Below, piece after piece: positions 43,976-55,400 of a stretch of 64,000 bases of DNA. The notes beneath the pieces are model-generated. The model had not been told where the DNA came from, searched no databases, and worked only from the letters and a program-made list of their open reading frames with translations. Each line of letters starts with the position of its first letter. Positions within the stretch are counted from its first letter, which is position 1. The position numbers and the translations under genes are program-made. Source of the DNA: Adiantum capillus-veneris (Eukaryota; Streptophyta; Polypodiopsida; Polypodiales; Pteridaceae); NCBI GenBank assembly GCA_014529385.2, contig CM043968.1, forward strand, positions 130,195,018 through 130,259,017, written 5' to 3'.

Positions 43976-44996
43976 AGCTACGCTTCACAGTGGTTGACTT
44001 TCCTGGGAAAAATTCAACAAAGTTTCCCCTGTAAACTGACCTCTGAACCAATATCAACCTGTCAAATGAACCAAGAAAGCTTCAGATTCTGCATAAATTT
44101 CGGCAGAGTCTCCTTTGTAAAATGGCTCTGGTGTACTCAAAAAACAGACCAAAAAACAGCTCAAAAAAAACACTGTCTCTCTGACACTGTAAGCTGTGGG
44201 TAAACCTGTCCTGCACCTGTACTGTCTCTGACTGTCCTGTCACTGTCCTGCAAGCATAGACTGCGACAATGCCTCAACGGCAGTAAAGCAAAGATGCAAT
44301 CCCAACTGTCTAACTCACAGTCAATACATCCTAGCTGCCTATCTAAGGGTGCTCGAGGAATTGCTCCAAGACCTGTATCACTGAAAGGATCTCAACATTC
44401 GAGAATCCCCCAGCTCAATAAAACCTCACTCGACCCTCAACAAAGGCTGCAGTAAATCTGACAATACATAGACTTCCCACAAAGTCATACATCCACAAAT
44501 TTCCCACTGTATGTTGTAACCGCTGCGGCGGTTGTTTGCTGCGTGACTCACAGCCAGCAAACCCTCAACAGACATACATAATCTCTGACAATACATCCCA
44601 TGTGGAAGTACCTGCAATGTCAGGATGAAATCTGGAATATCAAGCAGCAAACACAAGCTACCTGATAAACTAGTGGATGTCGCCTATAGTCTGTGTGTAG
44701 ATGCGCCCGTGTCGTATGTGATACGCCTCCAAGAACTATGAGCCATCCTTCGATGTGTAGACAACCACAAATCAGCACTCTGGGAGTGTCGATATCCTCA
44801 GCACCTGCAGTCGTAGGCCGAAAACCCCAAATTTGCAGAGTCAGATCTGCACCCGTCGAGACCACGTAGTCGAAAATGGCCTGCGCAGATCTTTGTCGAA
44901 GCCGAACGGTGGCCGAGATGACCTCAGAATGAAATTCTGACAACACCAAGTTGGTGACTCTAGCCTCCTGCAGTGCTGCCCCGAGCCTCAATCTGA
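43976..44996 (-). other. C1 leader
   Basis: About 1 kb untranslated leader on the minus strand. No credible gene; parts resemble the C2 leader (CAGTTTACAGGGGAAACT-type segments near 44025). Confidence 0.65.
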
Positions 44997-45008
44997 GCTC
45001 TGATAACA
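44997..45008 (-). other. C1 primer-binding site
   Basis: On the minus strand TGTTATCAGAGC, one mismatch from the initiator-Met complement, two bases inside the LTR. Confidence 0.85.
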
Positions 45009-45010
45009 GT

Positions 45011-45202
45011 TGAAGGAGTATGAGCGGAAGTGCGACGCGAGAGAGAGTGCGAGAAGAAGAGCACGACGATATGGTGAACTCGCTCTACTATAATGTGTAG
45101 AGCATAGTGAGTTCTTATTAGGTTTTTACAAAAGAATATGTGTACATACCTGGCGGTCCGCCCACTTACCTGGGCGACCACATTGGGCTTTATACCCCAA
45201 CA
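45011..45202 (-). repeat. C1 5' LTR
   Basis: Partner of 34142-34333; followed by GTTGA. Confidence 0.92.
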
Positions 45203-45207
45203 GTTGA

Positions 45208-45274
45208 TAGGGTGTTGGGGGCATTAAAATTTTGGACCCCATCACAAGAAGTTTTGGACAAATTCTCACAATAA
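45208..45274 (+). pseudogene. Probable host exon, right part
   Basis: Continues the frame of 33990-34141 after the target duplication: VLGALKFWTPSQEVLDKFSQ and TAA at 45272-45274. The match of frame on both sides of an 11 kb insertion, with a stop only at the far end, is the reason for calling one exon. Confidence 0.5.
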
Positions 45275-45296
45275 TTCCCACATTGTGACTTACCTC

Positions 45297-45453
45297 AACA
45301 TCATGAGTTTCTGTGAGGGAGGCACCGCATACCTAGCTAGGTACAATTGGGGGCAGGGGACCGCCGGCCCCGGTGGGGGGGGCCGGTGGTCCCCTGCCCC
45401 CAATCGTACCTAGCTAGGTATGTGGTGCCTCTCGAGCAGAAGCTCATGATGTT
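45297..45453. repeat. GC-rich hairpin (foldback/MITE-like)
   Basis: Two arms of about 75 bases, AACATCATGAG... and ...CTCATGATGTT, pair almost perfectly, including CATACCTAGCTAGGTA and the GGGGGCAGGGGACC block, around a G-rich loop of a few bases near 45373-45382. No clear target duplication. It begins 22 bases after the stop of the host exon, so it would lie in its 3' UTR. Confidence 0.85.
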
Positions 45454-45483
45454 ATGCATTGTATGAAAAACATTGAAAAAGAC

Positions 45484-45930
45484 TCCGTTTTTCTACATGA
45501 GAATATTTCTAAATCTTCTTGTGCATCCTTTTGCATATCAAATTTGGATTGGAAGGCTTGGTTATGGCCAAAAGTTAGAATCTTTGATAGCTTATGACAA
45601 AGGAGATCTACAAAGGGCTATTGTTCTCATTAGAGTGGTGGACTCCATCGAATAGAGTGACACATAGTGGTCCAAGGCAAAATGGAGGGGGCATTTGAAT
45701 TTGATATGGCAAGCCAAAATCCTGGATGTAATGACATGTTTTTTGTAGAAAGTAACTTCACAGGCACCAAAGTTCAAGCTCGAGACCTGGGTTTGGAATT
45801 CTGTTATGGTTGTAAAGCCACCTTAGAAGATCCCTTTCACTTATTTATAGACTGCCCTTCCTCTAGGCGGATGGCTTACAAAATTAATAGATGAGTGAAA
45901 CAACCCTGGTTAGGTGGTATGGTCGAAGAA
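45484..45930 (+). pseudogene. LINE ORF2 C-terminal fragment
   Basis: CYGCKATLEDPFHLFIDCPSSR at about 45800-45865 is a zf-RVT-type module (C-x2-C...H...C). Upstream reading is broken by stops. Family assignment is open. Confidence 0.45.
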
Positions 45931-47100
45931 CGACCGTCTTCTTGGAAGAGGAGGTCTGCAGAACCAAATTGTTTGTCCAAGTACCTAGATTGTTTGATTT
46001 TTATCTCTCAAGTGATCTTGGAAAATTAAAAATATTAGAGTTTTCTAAGAACAAATGGTGGCTCCTTAATTCAAGGACATTGTGTCAGAATTTCGAGGAA
46101 ACGATACTTGCCCTTTAAAAAAGTAGGAAGCTTGCAGATTGGAAAAGGCTAGTGGCTTTTATCAAAGAAGCACAATAAATTATCATACCTTTATTTTGGA
46201 AAATGTTTTCTTAGCCTTCTTCAACTGTTTTCCATCTCCTTCATATTGTCTACAGTCAATTCTAGTTTTTGCATATTCTTTGATGGAAGCAACATCAAAG
46301 AATATGGAAAAAACTCCAGAGGAGCCCTGCTTTTTCTTATCCTCATTGGGAGTCTTTTCTATACGGATGGAGGTTTTTGGCTCTAAAACTTGTGTTATAA
46401 TTTCATGTATTATGTTTTCTCTTTAGCAATTTGTAAGCATATATAAGCCCAAAACTTATAACCAACACTAATGCTTACCCACCACAACATTGAGGTAGTG
46501 CTTTCAATGAATTCAAAGAAAACTTTGTGTTGGGCATGAAAGAAATATTATTATTTATATATTAAAAATTTCTTCTCAATGTCAAAATGAAAATTGTGTC
46601 AATTTGTCAAAATCAAAGTTTACCAAGTGTCACTATCTCTGTATGTATCTTTTTTGTAATTTAAGCAGCCCATAATTCCAAAAGAGCAATAACCTTTTGA
46701 TATTGGTTGAACTCAGCCCTGGGTGAACTTGGCCCTCTTAATCTTTTAAGAAGATTACCTTTACTATATAAAAAAAAGATCACCTTCATTAAAACGAAAA
46801 TCTTGAGCGAACAAGTGTGTTGAATCAACAAAGTCAAGCAGCCAACTTCACTAAGAGTACTTAAGGAAATATGGTACAATATTGGTACCATTTGATTTTC
46901 ATGCCTCTTTACATGTTTCTCAACCACAAACAAGGGAACCATAACCATGCTATCATCCAATCCTCTTGGCACTACCACCTTGTACAGTTTTGCCAACACA
47001 AGCAGCCTCTTCACAAGGCAATTGTCTTTCAAGTGCCTTTGCTTCTTTGAATATGTTACTTAGTAGGAGCTAAAAGGGCGGTGGTAATGCGTGTGTTAGT
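45931..47100. other. Non-coding stretch, partly E3 LTR
   Basis: AT-rich, no recognisable gene. The 3' LTR of E3 starts at 47196 and runs leftward into this stretch, but I cannot find its far end because the other LTR is not in the window. Confidence 0.4.
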
Positions 47101-47196
47101 CTCCACCCAACCGTGCTATCTTATAGCCTCCCGCTAGCGTACACATTGTCCGGCCGTGCCGGTGGCCTTGCCTATAGGACCCATGTCCTTACATCA
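47101..47196 (-). repeat. E3 3' LTR, beginning
   Basis: On the minus strand TGATGTAAGG follows directly on a poly-G purine tract, the expected start of a 3' LTR. The left limit given is arbitrary. Confidence 0.4.
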
Positions 47197-48651
47197 CCCC
47201 CCCCCCCCCCTTGGAGAATCGTTTTCGTCCTCGAAAACAAACATAAGAAAACGTTTCTTAAGTGCGGAGACATTCTCCCATGTAGAACCTTCTTCAGGTC
47301 TATCTAGCCATTTTACCAACACCTGTCGTCTGACATGATGTCTGGTGCAAAGCTCATGAGAATCCAAAATCTTTTCGGGCTCATGAGGAATGCTTGGCGG
47401 TTCGATAAGGTCAACTAACACACCTGTGTCAATGACGTTATCATTTTGTCCTAGCTGTTTTCGTAAACGGCTAACATGAAAAACAGGATGAACTCGTGAG
47501 TGCTCTGGGAGAGCTAACTTATAGGCCACTTGACCTATACGTTTGAGAATGGTAAACGGTCCACAATAGTGTGGTGAAAGTTTAGCAACTTTTTCCGTCT
47601 TCAGACTTTCTAAATGCTTCGAAACTTTGAGGAAAACCTTGTCTCCTTTTTTGAAAGTAGCAAGACGACGATGCTCATCTACGTACTTCCTATATCGATC
47701 TTGAGCTTGCTTAACATTCTGTCGAGCAACTCGAAGCATGTCAAAATGATCTTGGAGAAAATCCTTCGCTTGTTGTATCTTCTCCTTAGAAAACCCATCG
47801 TAACGGGTGATCTAGGTTGAAATCCATATAAAAACATAAATGAACTAAACCCTACAGTCACATGCTTTGAACTGTTATAAGCAAATTCCAATATAGGTAA
47901 GTAGTCTTTCCAATTGATTTGCTTCTTGCTAACGTATGCTCGTAGCATATTCTCTAGCACTTGATTAACTCTTTCGATTTGACCATCCGTTTCTAGATGA
48001 TCATCCGTACTTAGATTAAGTTTAGTTTTCAACTTTTGAAAGACAACTCTCTAGAAGTGATTATCGATCTTTCGATCTCTATCACTAATGATACTAGCTG
48101 GAAGACCGTAGAGTTTATATATATGCTCTACAAATAGACGTGCAAATTTCGGTGTCTTAACCGTAGTCTTAGTGGGAATGAATCGACCCATCTTTGTGAG
48201 ACGGTCTACAATTACCCAAATGGCATCATGGCCACGATTTGTAGTAGGTAGTCCTACTACAAAATCCATAGAGATACTCTCCCACTTACCTTATGGAATC
48301 TCTAAAGGATATAAAATTCCACCTTGAGGCGCTCTGCCTTATTAACTTGGCACTGTTGGCAGTTTAGTATGTACTCTTGAACATCATGATGTAAGCCGGC
48401 CAATAAAATTATCGTCGAACTAAGGCATACGTCTTATGAATACCTGGATGACCAGCACTTGGACTATCGTGACACTCAAATAAGATTTGACGCCTAGTGT
48501 CTAAGTCCTTTGGCACACATACTCTACCTTTGTGGAGTAAGTAGCCATCATCAATGGAAAAATTCTTCCATCACTTAAGCTCTTCCTGAGTAGGGGTGGA
48601 GCTCTATGTGTTGGAGTTTTTATATGCGCGTGCACAGACATGTTGATCTGG
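47194..48651 (-). pseudogene. E3 chromodomain gypsy: integrase and chromodomain
   Basis: Minus-strand remnant in several frames. In order: the integrase zinc region SAGHPGIHKTYALVRR...C-x2-C (about 48330-48450, broken), core MDFVVGLPTTNRGHDAIWVIVDRLTKM (48190-48269) and ISDRDRK, then DGQIERVNQVLENMLRAY (47950-48000). The C-terminal module follows: FKKGDKVFLKVS, LSPHYCGPFTILKRIG, VHPVFHVSRLRK, and the chromodomain-like PEKILDSHELC...QVLVKWL...STWENVSAL. A purine tract (14 C on the plus strand, 47197-47210) ends it. The chromodomain directs integration to marked chromatin in this group. Stops and frame changes make it dead; E2 interrupts it at 48651. Confidence 0.8.
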
Positions 48652-49295
<644 letters not shown>

Positions 49296-50931
49296 TGCCC
49301 CCCTTCCTGATGTAGATTCCGTCCTCGGAAGCTATTGAGTTGAAGCTGGTTCGTCGAGGTGGAAGAGCATTTGAGATGAATGTCCTTAGCCTTCTTCAGT
49401 CACTGCAAAATCAAACAACATTGGCACAGTAATTGCATTCTCTTAAAAAGCATATGCATTTTTAGGTAGACAAATTGATTGGCAAAAGAATTTCAAACAA
49501 TTTGTTAGCAATGAACATTGAATTGCAATGTAATCAAATGCATAAACAAATGTAAAGGTAAAAAATTAAACAAGTCTGGGGTCGCTAATTTGACGGTCGA
49601 AAAGCACTAGAGATCGAATATTAATACCATGGGTAAGCTTCTGAATTTTCAGTGGTCAATTAAGTTGTTTAATCGCGAGAGCCAAGTATTCATGTTCGAG
49701 GGCTGACTAGAGGCTATATCTAGAAAACCTTGTAGTTAAGCTACCATAAAAGGAATTTCTCATGAAATCATCGCCTGACTGATTAGTTTTTCTTTGACCC
49801 CCCAAAGTCTTTTCACATTGATTCAATTATGATGTGTGTGCTTATTTTGTATGCCTTGGGTTTTTTGCTTTTCAAGGAAAAGCGCCCACACTGGGAACCT
49901 CTAGGGCTCTAGTACCATAGGCAATACATGTGAGTGAAGTACCAAATCAAGCTGAGATTTCTCTTCCAACTTAAAATTTTACATTGTGGCACTTTGATTT
50001 TTTGTTTGTTCATTTTCAACATTTTAATTTTGTAACTTTGGGGGGTCATATAACACTGTTACCCTCCCCAGGCTCATCACATTAGTAAACTCCCTTTATA
50101 ATACTTAAGCTAAAGGTCAATAGGGTCAAGCCCACTAGAAAGCCCTAGTACATTTCATACAATGCTGCCTAAATCGGATTAAGAACCTAAGTAACCATTG
50201 CTTATTAGGAAGGCATTCCCCATGGTATTAAGAGAAGATCTCTAATACCTAGCTTGGTCAAACTAACTTAGTCGGACTGCTTGATTTTTACACCTAAACA
50301 AGTGATTATGACAAAACATTACATTGAATTAAATGTTTGATAGGAAGCAAATGCGCTGAGTATTATGCTACCAATCACAATCAAAGCAGACAAACATGGA
50401 TGCAAAAAGATAAGGGCAATGCTAATGGACATAAAACACCTGTTTGTGTTGATGGTCGCGCTTGATTTGAAGTGTGAACGAGAGAAAGATTCCATGAAGG
50501 TCCAAATCCTATCAATAGCAACACGCTCCTTTACACACTAGGAAACAAAAGGAATACCTCCAGGAGGCACATTAGTGGGAAAAGATAACTTCGCTAATAT
50601 CTCAACTCTAAAACAGAAACACTCCTATCGTACTAATCTTACCTACCCTCCATCACTCAAGTGATGAGGATCAAAGGTGTTTTATGGCATAGGTTGCTGT
50701 TTCACTGTACCAGATGTGACATGTGTAGGTCTGAGTCAATGTTTTGACTTTTAATGTGCATACTCGTTTGCTAATTGCTCTTGCTCTTTATTATTTTTTT
50801 GTTTTTTGTGAGTATAAAGCTTTATATGTACATTCACTAAGATTGGGAGATATAGAGGTCAGGGAAAAAGGTTGAGAGGGAAGCAAGTGAATGATGGATG
50901 TCCACAAACACTCCCCCCTTCCTTGGGTAGA
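49296..50931 (-). other. E2 3' non-coding region with polypurine tract
   Basis: Begins with the purine tract (minus strand GGAAGGGGGGCA at 49296-49307). The rest is AT-rich without a gene. The 143-codon ORF of E1 has no counterpart here although both flanks of its position (about 50640 and 50770) are recognisable. Confidence 0.65.
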
Positions 50932-51651
50932 TCATACCGTTTGAAATGAGCTTGTCACCCTTTGAAACCAATTGTTCCAGTTGGTAATAGGTGAGGATTT
51001 TTGCCAGTAGTTTTCTATTACCCTAGGTGCCTCGTCAAGCTGCAAGGGTGGTAAGGTACTCTCCCAGGATCGAACTTGAAGTGGTTCATCAGGTGATTCT
51101 TGAACACTGGGAGGTGTGGATTCTTTTGTAGCTTCATGGAGGTCCACTACTATAGATGGAGGCTGTGTAGAAGCTTTTACCTCTATGGATGTATTACATG
51201 AGGAGCTAGAAGCTTCATGGGACTCCCCCCTTCCTGAGCTAGGTGGAACAAATCGTTCTTTCTTTGGTACCCAAACTAGCTCGGGAGCGGGTGTGTAGCA
51301 TTCTGTGATTTTTTTCTTTCCCTGAACATTGATTCGTTTTGGAGCTACGGGATTGGGCTCACTTGGGTCAAGTGATAGGTAAGAGCACAATCTACGTTTT
51401 GGCACCCAGATTTGATCATTTCCTTGATAGTAGCCTTGGGCTTCCAATAGTCGTTTAGGGATCCATCGCAACATTTTCTTACTTTTCTTGGAGCGAGTGG
51501 TACGTTTCTTACAAGGCTTTTGTTTTTTAGCATTAGCTATGGTCACTAAAGAAGCTTTAGGGACCCACTTGTATGTTTTCTTCGTTACCTTAGGATGAGT
51601 CTTGTCGGAAGCGATATGCATTGCTTGTAGCATATTTAAGGGTACAGGCAT
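50932..51651 (-). CDS. E2 WVPK-repeat region
   Basis: 239 codons in frame with the protease segment across a TAA at 51652-51654. The four motifs of E1 are all kept: YKWVPK, LRWIPK, IWVPK and LVWVPK, with ECYTPAPELVWVPKKERF nearly unchanged. The front (LNMLQAMHIASDKTHPKV) corresponds to the end of the E1 protease linker, so the deletion joins that linker to the WVPK region just before YKWVPK, removing the second retropepsin-like domain. Confidence 0.75.
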   Translation of the reverse strand: MPVPLNMLQAMHIASDKTHPKVTKKTYKWVPKASLVTIANAKKQKPCKKRTTRSKKSKKMLRWIPKRLLEAQGYYQGNDQIWVPKRRLCSYLSLDPSEPNPVAPKRINVQGKKKITECYTPAPELVWVPKKERFVPPSSGRGESHEASSSSCNTSIEVKASTQPPSIVVDLHEATKESTPPSVQESPDEPLQVRSWESTLPPLQLDEAPRVIENYWQKSSPITNWNNWFQRVTSSFQTV

Positions 51652-52452
51652 TTAATCCCCCTCAGGTGTTACCCAGGTTGTCCCCCTATTTCCCCAAGTG
51701 TCTATGGTTGCTGCTAGGTGGACCCAATCCACATTGTCCGACTCAGTCATCCCAGGTAGGATATCCATATAAGGAGAATCTTGGCCAATGTCTGTATCCT
51801 TCTTACAAGTGTAACAATATTGTAGTGGGGCCGAGTGAACTGTGGTGTCAGAGTGATGATCAATAATGGATTTACTCCCTAAGGGGTGTACCTTACCAGT
51901 CACCAAATCCACTCTAAGGACAGAGTCTTGGAATTGCAAATAGACATGATTTTTAGACCAATCATGAACCATTTGTGCTTCCCTCATGAATGGTCGTCCT
52001 AAAATCATTTCATATGACATAAGGTGTTTAGAGAAATCCATTACAATGAACGTATGTCGTACCTTGTGTCCTAGAACTTTGATCTTAAGATCCTTGAGCA
52101 TCCCCATAGGTTTGGCTATGGTACCATTTGCCATCTTTACCACAATGTTAGTAACACTGAGGCGGGGTTTTCCCATGGATTCCCAACAATCTTTTGTAAC
52201 GATGCTAACTCCCGCACCACCATCAAGAATTCCCTTTATAGTTAATCCCTTGGTAGTGATGGGTAGGGTTGCATTAGACTCGTCGCCTTCAAAATACTGC
52301 CCTAGTTCGTTAATGGGTACCTCGATCACAGACTCGTGTCCATCTAAGTCAAGTGATTGCACATGATTTTCCTCATCAATCATAATCGACTCAGGCCTAT
52401 TTGGTTGCGCAAACTGCGGTAATCCCGTTCGTAGCTCTCCGTTAAGGAATGC
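51652..52452 (-). CDS. E2 protease (PR1)
   Basis: Frame continues from gag after a single TGA at 52453-52455 (Arg codon CGA in E1). Retropepsin core GILDGGAGVSIVTKDCW and SYEMILGRPFM as in E1, including the unusual D-G-G triplet. Ends at the TAA 51652-51654 shortly after GNRGTTWVTPEG. Confidence 0.82.
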   Translation of the reverse strand, partial: AFLNGELRTGLPQFAQPNRPESIMIDEENHVQSLDLDGHESVIEVPINELGQYFEGDESNATLPITTKGLTIKGILDGGAGVSIVTKDCWESMGKPRLSVTNIVVKMANGTIAKPMGMLKDLKIKVLGHKVRHTFIVMDFSKHLMSYEMILGRPFMREAQMVHDWSKNHVYLQFQDSVLRVDLVTGKVHPLGSKSIIDHHSDTTVHSAPLQYCYTCKKDTDIGQDSPYMDILPGMTESDNVDWVHLAATIDTWGNRGTTWVTPEGD

Positions 52453-55400
52453 TCAAAGTGCAAGGAATAACTCAGGATCTCCATACAGCTTTGCTATGAT
52501 CATGGTTCGGACCTCAGAAGACATGAAGTCCACTAGTTTGGCAACATTCATTGGCATTTTGCAGGGTGTAGGTCCTTGACTAGGAACTGGTGAGGATGGA
52601 ATTTCATATTCCTCAATGGGATCAGGTATTCCTTCGTTAAACATCCTTTCCAACAAGAAAGGTGTATGCTCACTTTCTGATGTCCCGTCCTCACTCCCTT
52701 CTTGGATGATACTAGATATGGCTAACGGTCTATGGTTCATGTGGGGTGGATGAACTTGCGTGGGAAACACTGTGTCATGAATTTTGACATGCATGGGTTC
52801 TGGTTCTAGTTTCCTTTGAGTCTCCTCCACTAAACCTCTTAGATGTTTCACCTGCTCAATCTCGTCTACTGGGTTTGGATACGTCCCAATCTTCTTTTTA
52901 CGATTCTTCCCTTTTTGCCCCTGTGGTTTATCTTGGGGGTCTTGGATTGGATTTGGAAACACTTGTGGTGTTTTCAGAGGCTCTTTATGGTTTTCTCTTA
53001 TTCGGTTTTCATTTGGTTCCATGTTACGGTTTTCTTTGTCGGTCTTTCCCTTTGTGGTATTGGTTCTAGTCTCCATTGTCTCGACTGAATCTGAATCATC
53101 CTTGAGGTCATTCATATACACGGGGTCATCTCCTGTTCCTATGTTTGTTTTGGAACTTGGCTTTGAATTTCCCGTATTCTGCGACCTCGTCCTTCGTGTC
53201 TTGTTTTTCTTTGCTTGGATAACTGACGCGGTATCTCTCTCTTCGAGGATATGGCCTGGCCCTTGAAGCATGGACCGTGTAATCGCATAAGCGGGTGCGA
53301 CGGGTGGTATTGGCGACGTCACACTAGCAATTTTGACCAAATTTAGGGGTGTGATTTTAGGCGCATTTGGGTTATAGGGGCATTGGGCAATCAAGTGATC
53401 TATGCCACAACGATTACATGTGAGTATTGGCATTGCAGACGTGCTCCCTTGATTCATTTGCATCTGTGCAGCATTCTTTTGCAGCCTAATAGGGCACTCC
53501 GCTGCCCGATGTGGTCCACCACACTCGTAGCATTGAAGAGGTGGCCTCCTAGCCTGGGTGTTGATATTTTGACCTCTGGATGCGAGAGCAGCAGCTTGAT
53601 AAACCGGCTTGACTTGCCCCCAACAATCTTCCATGTAGTATATAGGACACTCTTCCAATGTATCAAGTCCGTAGGCAATACTAGTGTCTATTTCCTCCTC
53701 ACAGCCATCTGCATAAGCATTAGATGGCTCGCAACCCACTTGGTTCATAGGGGCGACTCTTGGATGCGGGGGCTGCGGTCCTAGCACAGGAGGTGGTAGC
53801 GGTGTAGCTTGTACAACATTTTGAGATCTAGGGACCATGTGTTGCGGTAGTTGCTCAAGAGGTGGAGCAGGCATCAATACAGGAGCTCGAGGCGCATCCG
53901 TCCAGGCTACAGGTGGTCTATTTTCCATCATACGTTTGATCATTAAACAATCCTTAGCTTGGTGACCATACCTACCACATGCGTTGCAAGTTCCATTAAA
54001 TTTTACTCTAAACGTAGGGCACTCACTAGTGCTATGTGGACCTAAGCAAATGGAACACCATTGTTGCTCCCTTCTTGGATACATGTGACCATTTTGAGGA
54101 GGACGATTATCCTTAAGAGACTCTTGGATTGCCTTGGTGAGGTCTGTCAAGAATGTCTCAAATACCTTTGGCTCATTGGCAATGGGCTTTGCAGTCATGG
54201 GTTCATACTCAATGGCTTGTGAGCTAGTGGATCTCGTGTCAGTAGACACCCTCATGCCTGCTATCATCAAGTTGTCCTCTAATTGGATTGCATTGGCAGT
54301 GACATCTTCCCAGGTTGTGATACCTCTAATCACTAGTCCATTATAGATTCCTTCATTCCTCAACCCTCGAATGAATCGATCAAGCAGTTGGTTATTGTTG
54401 AAGCGCTCATTTACGGGGGAACGAGAGTTTAAGTGCTTTAGACGACTAATGAAGTCCCTTACTGACTCTCCTTCCTTACGTTCGGCCTTCTGTAGCTGAG
54501 ATGCTACACCCCAAAGCACACCTTCTCGTATGTACTCCTTTAGAAACAACCTTTGAAGGGTAGGGTAGATTGTTTTCTCGTCCACCCTTAGGGTTCTATA
54601 CCAATCTCCATCCTTCCCACTTAATGTCAAGCTTAAGGTATTGCACTTATGTAGTTCGTTGCGTTCCCCTAAGGAATCACATACTTGTTCAAACACTTCA
54701 ATGTGTTTTCTAGCATCTTCGTCCCCATTGAATTTTTGCGTGAGTTTGGCAATTTGTACTGCCTTACTTCTAGGCTCTCTATCAGATGCATGACGCATAT
54801 TTTCCGCGATAGATCGACCTATGGTTTGAGCAAACACTGCCAAGTCACCTATGTGAGGAGGCACGGCTGGTGGAGGTACTCTTGGAATCATATGTGGGAG
54901 AGGGATGGGTACCGGTCTTGGCATATGTGTGGATGATGCAGGATATGGAACATAACCGGGCATAGGTCCACTCGGATAAGGGCTAAGGAGCGGCACTCGA
55001 GGAGCATAAACAAGTGGTACAATTGGAGGTGTGGGGGCCATGTGTGCATAAGGGGCTAGAGGCACATACGGTCGAGGCCCCATATTAGGTACTACGACAC
55101 TAGGTAGTGGCACTGCGCTAACCGTAGATGTCATCGGTACATTCTCTGTCAGACTTATCCCTGGAGTGAGCACTGGGTTTTCCTTAATAGAGGGTTGAGC
55201 CAAGTTAGGGAAGCTAAAGTTGTCGCTCGGAGGCTCAGATTGCATAGAGACCCCAGGTGAAATGACGTAAGATGGGTCCATGGGGCTCATTAGAGGAGTC
55301 TCCATTTGTGATAGAGTAGGCTGTTGAGCCTTGCTCGTATCCAGAAATCTCATGGGGTCAGCTGAGAGTATATTTACCCCTCGGTTTTGCCTTTCTGATT

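Larger units (their letters stand above)
34142..45202 (-). mobile_element. C1: Ty1/copia element, split by C2
   Basis: Minus-strand copia element with 192-bp LTRs (TGAAGGAGT...CCCCAACA), 5-bp duplications GTTGA at 34137-34141 and 45203-45207, polypurine tract next to the left LTR and initiator-Met-type primer site next to the right LTR. Without C2 it is about 5.5 kb. The LTRs differ at about four positions by eye (about 2%). The polyprotein has one nonsense codon (35539-35541) besides the C2 insertion. Confidence 0.92.
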
